The notes under the pieces: model-generated
Told to the model about the DNA's origin: nothing
The model's input: only the letters and a program-made list of their open reading frames with translations
Databases searched by the model: none
Position numbers and translations under genes: made by a program
Assembly (NCBI GenBank): GCA_930367205.1
Contig: OV884014.1
Span: 111,365,138 to 111,429,137 of the forward strand
Origin: Acanthosoma haemorrhoidale
Taxonomy: Eukaryota > Arthropoda > Insecta > Hemiptera > Acanthosomatidae
Direction: 5' to 3'
DNA: 64,000 nt
Part shown: positions 62,617 through 64,000 of the stretch, in pieces
Position numbering within the stretch: the first letter of the stretch is position 1
Layout of the letters: each line of letters opens with the position of its first letter

Positions 62617-63464
62617 TGATAGATCAATCAAATTTGTCTTTCCAAAAAGAAGTGTATTTGTATGTGGAAAGTACAGAACTATAATAAAAACTATAATCAA
62701 AATAAATGAAAAAATTATATCTTTGTACTACTTAATTAATGATAATATAATAAAATATAACCCCTCGAAATACCGAAGAACAGTAATTGTTGGTTGATTG
62801 ACCTACCATTAGTTTGCTTATATTATCTGTTTATTTATCGCTGAGCAAAAAAGTTAGTAAAGACAAGCCCTCCTCAAGTCCTAACAACTTGAAAAATAAA
62901 CAATTCAAAGTAAAAGACCACTCTGTTCAATTTCCACTTATTGAGTTTTTATTGCACTTGTTTTAGGACACTCAACAAACAATAGCTGTAATAGGAAATT
63001 GTGATAATTTTATTTAATTAATTATTGTAATTGATTTTCACTTGCATATTATGGAATAATACATACTATTTTTAGGAAATTATAATTTTTAAATTTCATA
63101 AACAATTATAAATGATTTTCATAATAGAATAGGGTATACCTTTTCAGGACACTAAACAACATTTCTTATAGGAAATATCAACAAATCTCAGTAATAACAA
63201 AACAATTTTTTTTTTTTTATTTCCATGCAACTTTTGTAAAAAGTTAAACATAAATAAATCCTTTAGTTATTTTTTAGAATTCAGTTTTTTTAATTAATTT
63301 TTTTTAAATTTCATTTCATCATGAACCACTTGAATTTGTTCTGGTCTTGAAGTTGAAAAAAATGATTTTTATCCTTATAACTTAAATATATATTCATCTT
63401 ATTATATTCTCTATAGGTATTATAATTAATACATATATTTTTGCTAATATTATAACATAGTGCT
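62617..63464. other. AT-rich intergenic stretch, nothing recognised
   Basis: AT-rich sequence with T-runs (about 63206-63219 and 63286-63306). No exon, RNA or repeat was supported. Confidence 0.55.
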
Positions 63465-63653
63465 ATAAATTGTCTGAATATTCGGTATTTTCTAACACGT
63501 AGACAAACAGCTGAGGGCACAAGTTCGTACAGGAAGGTTGAACTTTGTACCATCGGCCATTTCTTGCCGCCACATCGCACTGTTCGGATTAAAGTTAGTT
63601 TCTTCGTTAGATTTGTTCAATATTCTACCTAAAACTTCTCTCCTGTTTGCAAG
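63465..63653 (+). promoter_or_regulatory. Possible promoter or 5' UTR region of a plus-strand gene
   Basis: The stretch becomes GC-richer (CACAAGTTCGTACAGG, CATCGGCCATTTCTTGCCGC) and ends in a pyrimidine-rich ACTTCTCTCCTGTTTGCAAG, which would serve as a 3' splice site for the exon candidate that follows. A minus-strand 89-codon frame (63311-63580) overlaps it, so strand and role are uncertain. No TATA box is assigned. Confidence 0.25.
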
Positions 63654-63726
63654 TAACTGTTTTAAAGCCGTAGAATGATCAAACTAACGTCGGCTCCTTG
63701 CTGTTTCTCAAAAAATACATCGAAAT
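63654..63726 (+). CDS. Candidate start-codon exon, unknown gene (partial)
   Basis: The block is bounded on the left by CCTGTTTGCAAG and on the right by GAAAT|GTAAGT (donor at 63727). It contains ATG at 63675, giving MIKLTSAPCCFSKNTSK and one extra base before the donor (phase 1). The frame closes soon after the donor, as expected for an intron. A second GTAAGT follows GGTTCTG at 63862, possibly a later or alternative exon. The next exon would lie beyond the window. No family is recognised and the peptide is too short to judge, so this is a weak, testable candidate. Confidence 0.28.
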
Positions 63727-64000
63727 GTAAGTAGATTCTCTAATTTATAGATGATACTTATCCGTAATTATGCATGTTACATCATGGAGAGGAGTGGTTT
63801 TTGAAAAAGCATCTTACAACTAAGGGTAACATACGCACTAGTTTTACGGCCATTGGTTCTGGTAAGTTGTGAAATATGACCAATACGGTTTAGGAAATTA
63901 TGAATAAATAAAATATTTGCGAAGTGTTAGGGTTTTGTCTCTGTTAAGCATTACCTATGTATGGTATTTTTCTTTGATGAACTCTATATAGTTGTTGTAA
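63727..64000. other. End of window, possible intron
   Basis: Mixed AT-rich sequence with a GTAAGT at 63862 after a GC-richer patch (ACGGCCATTGGTTCTG). No complete exon can be closed on the left side. The window ends here. Confidence 0.4.

Noticed and set aside
63311..63580. 89-codon minus-strand frame
   Set aside because: The N-terminal half looks mixed enough to be protein, but most of the rest is AT-driven (I, N, Y, K) and no splice or family evidence supports it; kept only as an alternative to the plus-strand reading.

Overview
The window looks like nuclear DNA of a eukaryote, most likely an arthropod. It has no operons, Shine-Dalgarno sites or dense genes. It holds a very long satellite array, decayed DNA transposons (a pogo/Tigger-type element and short CAGGGGC-type inverted-repeat elements), a tRNA-like SINE head and isolated exon-like islands with GT/AG borders in AT-rich DNA. 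An insect, possibly a hemipteran, is my best guess, but nothing here fixes the species.

Positions 1 to about 50135 (78% of the window) are one uninterrupted tandem array with a 97/98-bp monomer, roughly 520 copies, all in the same orientation. It is cut by the left edge of the window and probably continues upstream. No transposon, gene or inversion interrupts it. Several monomer classes exist: 97-bp 'AATGGG', 98-bp 'GTATGGG', a divergent 'AAGCAC' class, and an 18-copy 76-bp deletion class. Shared private mutations show nested higher-order structure. There are 2.8, 3.4, 4.0 and 6.2 kb offsets in the left part, a tandem pair of about 11.1 and 10.1 kb (about 15.84-26.95k and 26.95-37.08k), a 5116-bp tandem pair (about 33.86-38.97k and 38.97-44.09k), a 2.4/2.6-kb pair (about 44.0-46.4k and 46.4-49.0k) and a 485-bp step at the edge. 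Copies differ by whole monomers (98, 195, 291, 777 bp), the signature of unequal exchange.

The array stops abruptly inside a monomer at about 50135. The right flank (50136-64000) is AT-rich, gene-poor DNA. In order it holds: a 21-bp minisatellite (51083-51227); a segment with a poly(A) signal (about 51873-52130); a decayed pogo/Tigger transposon with a broken transposase fragment (52189-53444); an inverted-repeat segment (about 54945-55130); a GC-rich island with two related hairpins (about 55200-55640); a duplicated 98-bp repeat (55826 and 56389); a short CAGGGGC-type inverted-repeat element (58214-58461); a tRNA/SINE-like head (61491-61553); and candidate exons of plus-strand genes (62251-62310 spliced to 62601, and 63654-63726).

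No complete protein-coding gene can be supported. The 68-codon minus-strand open frames that recur in the array are by-products of the repeat: they begin at TTG and exist because 97 leaves a remainder of 1 when divided by 3.
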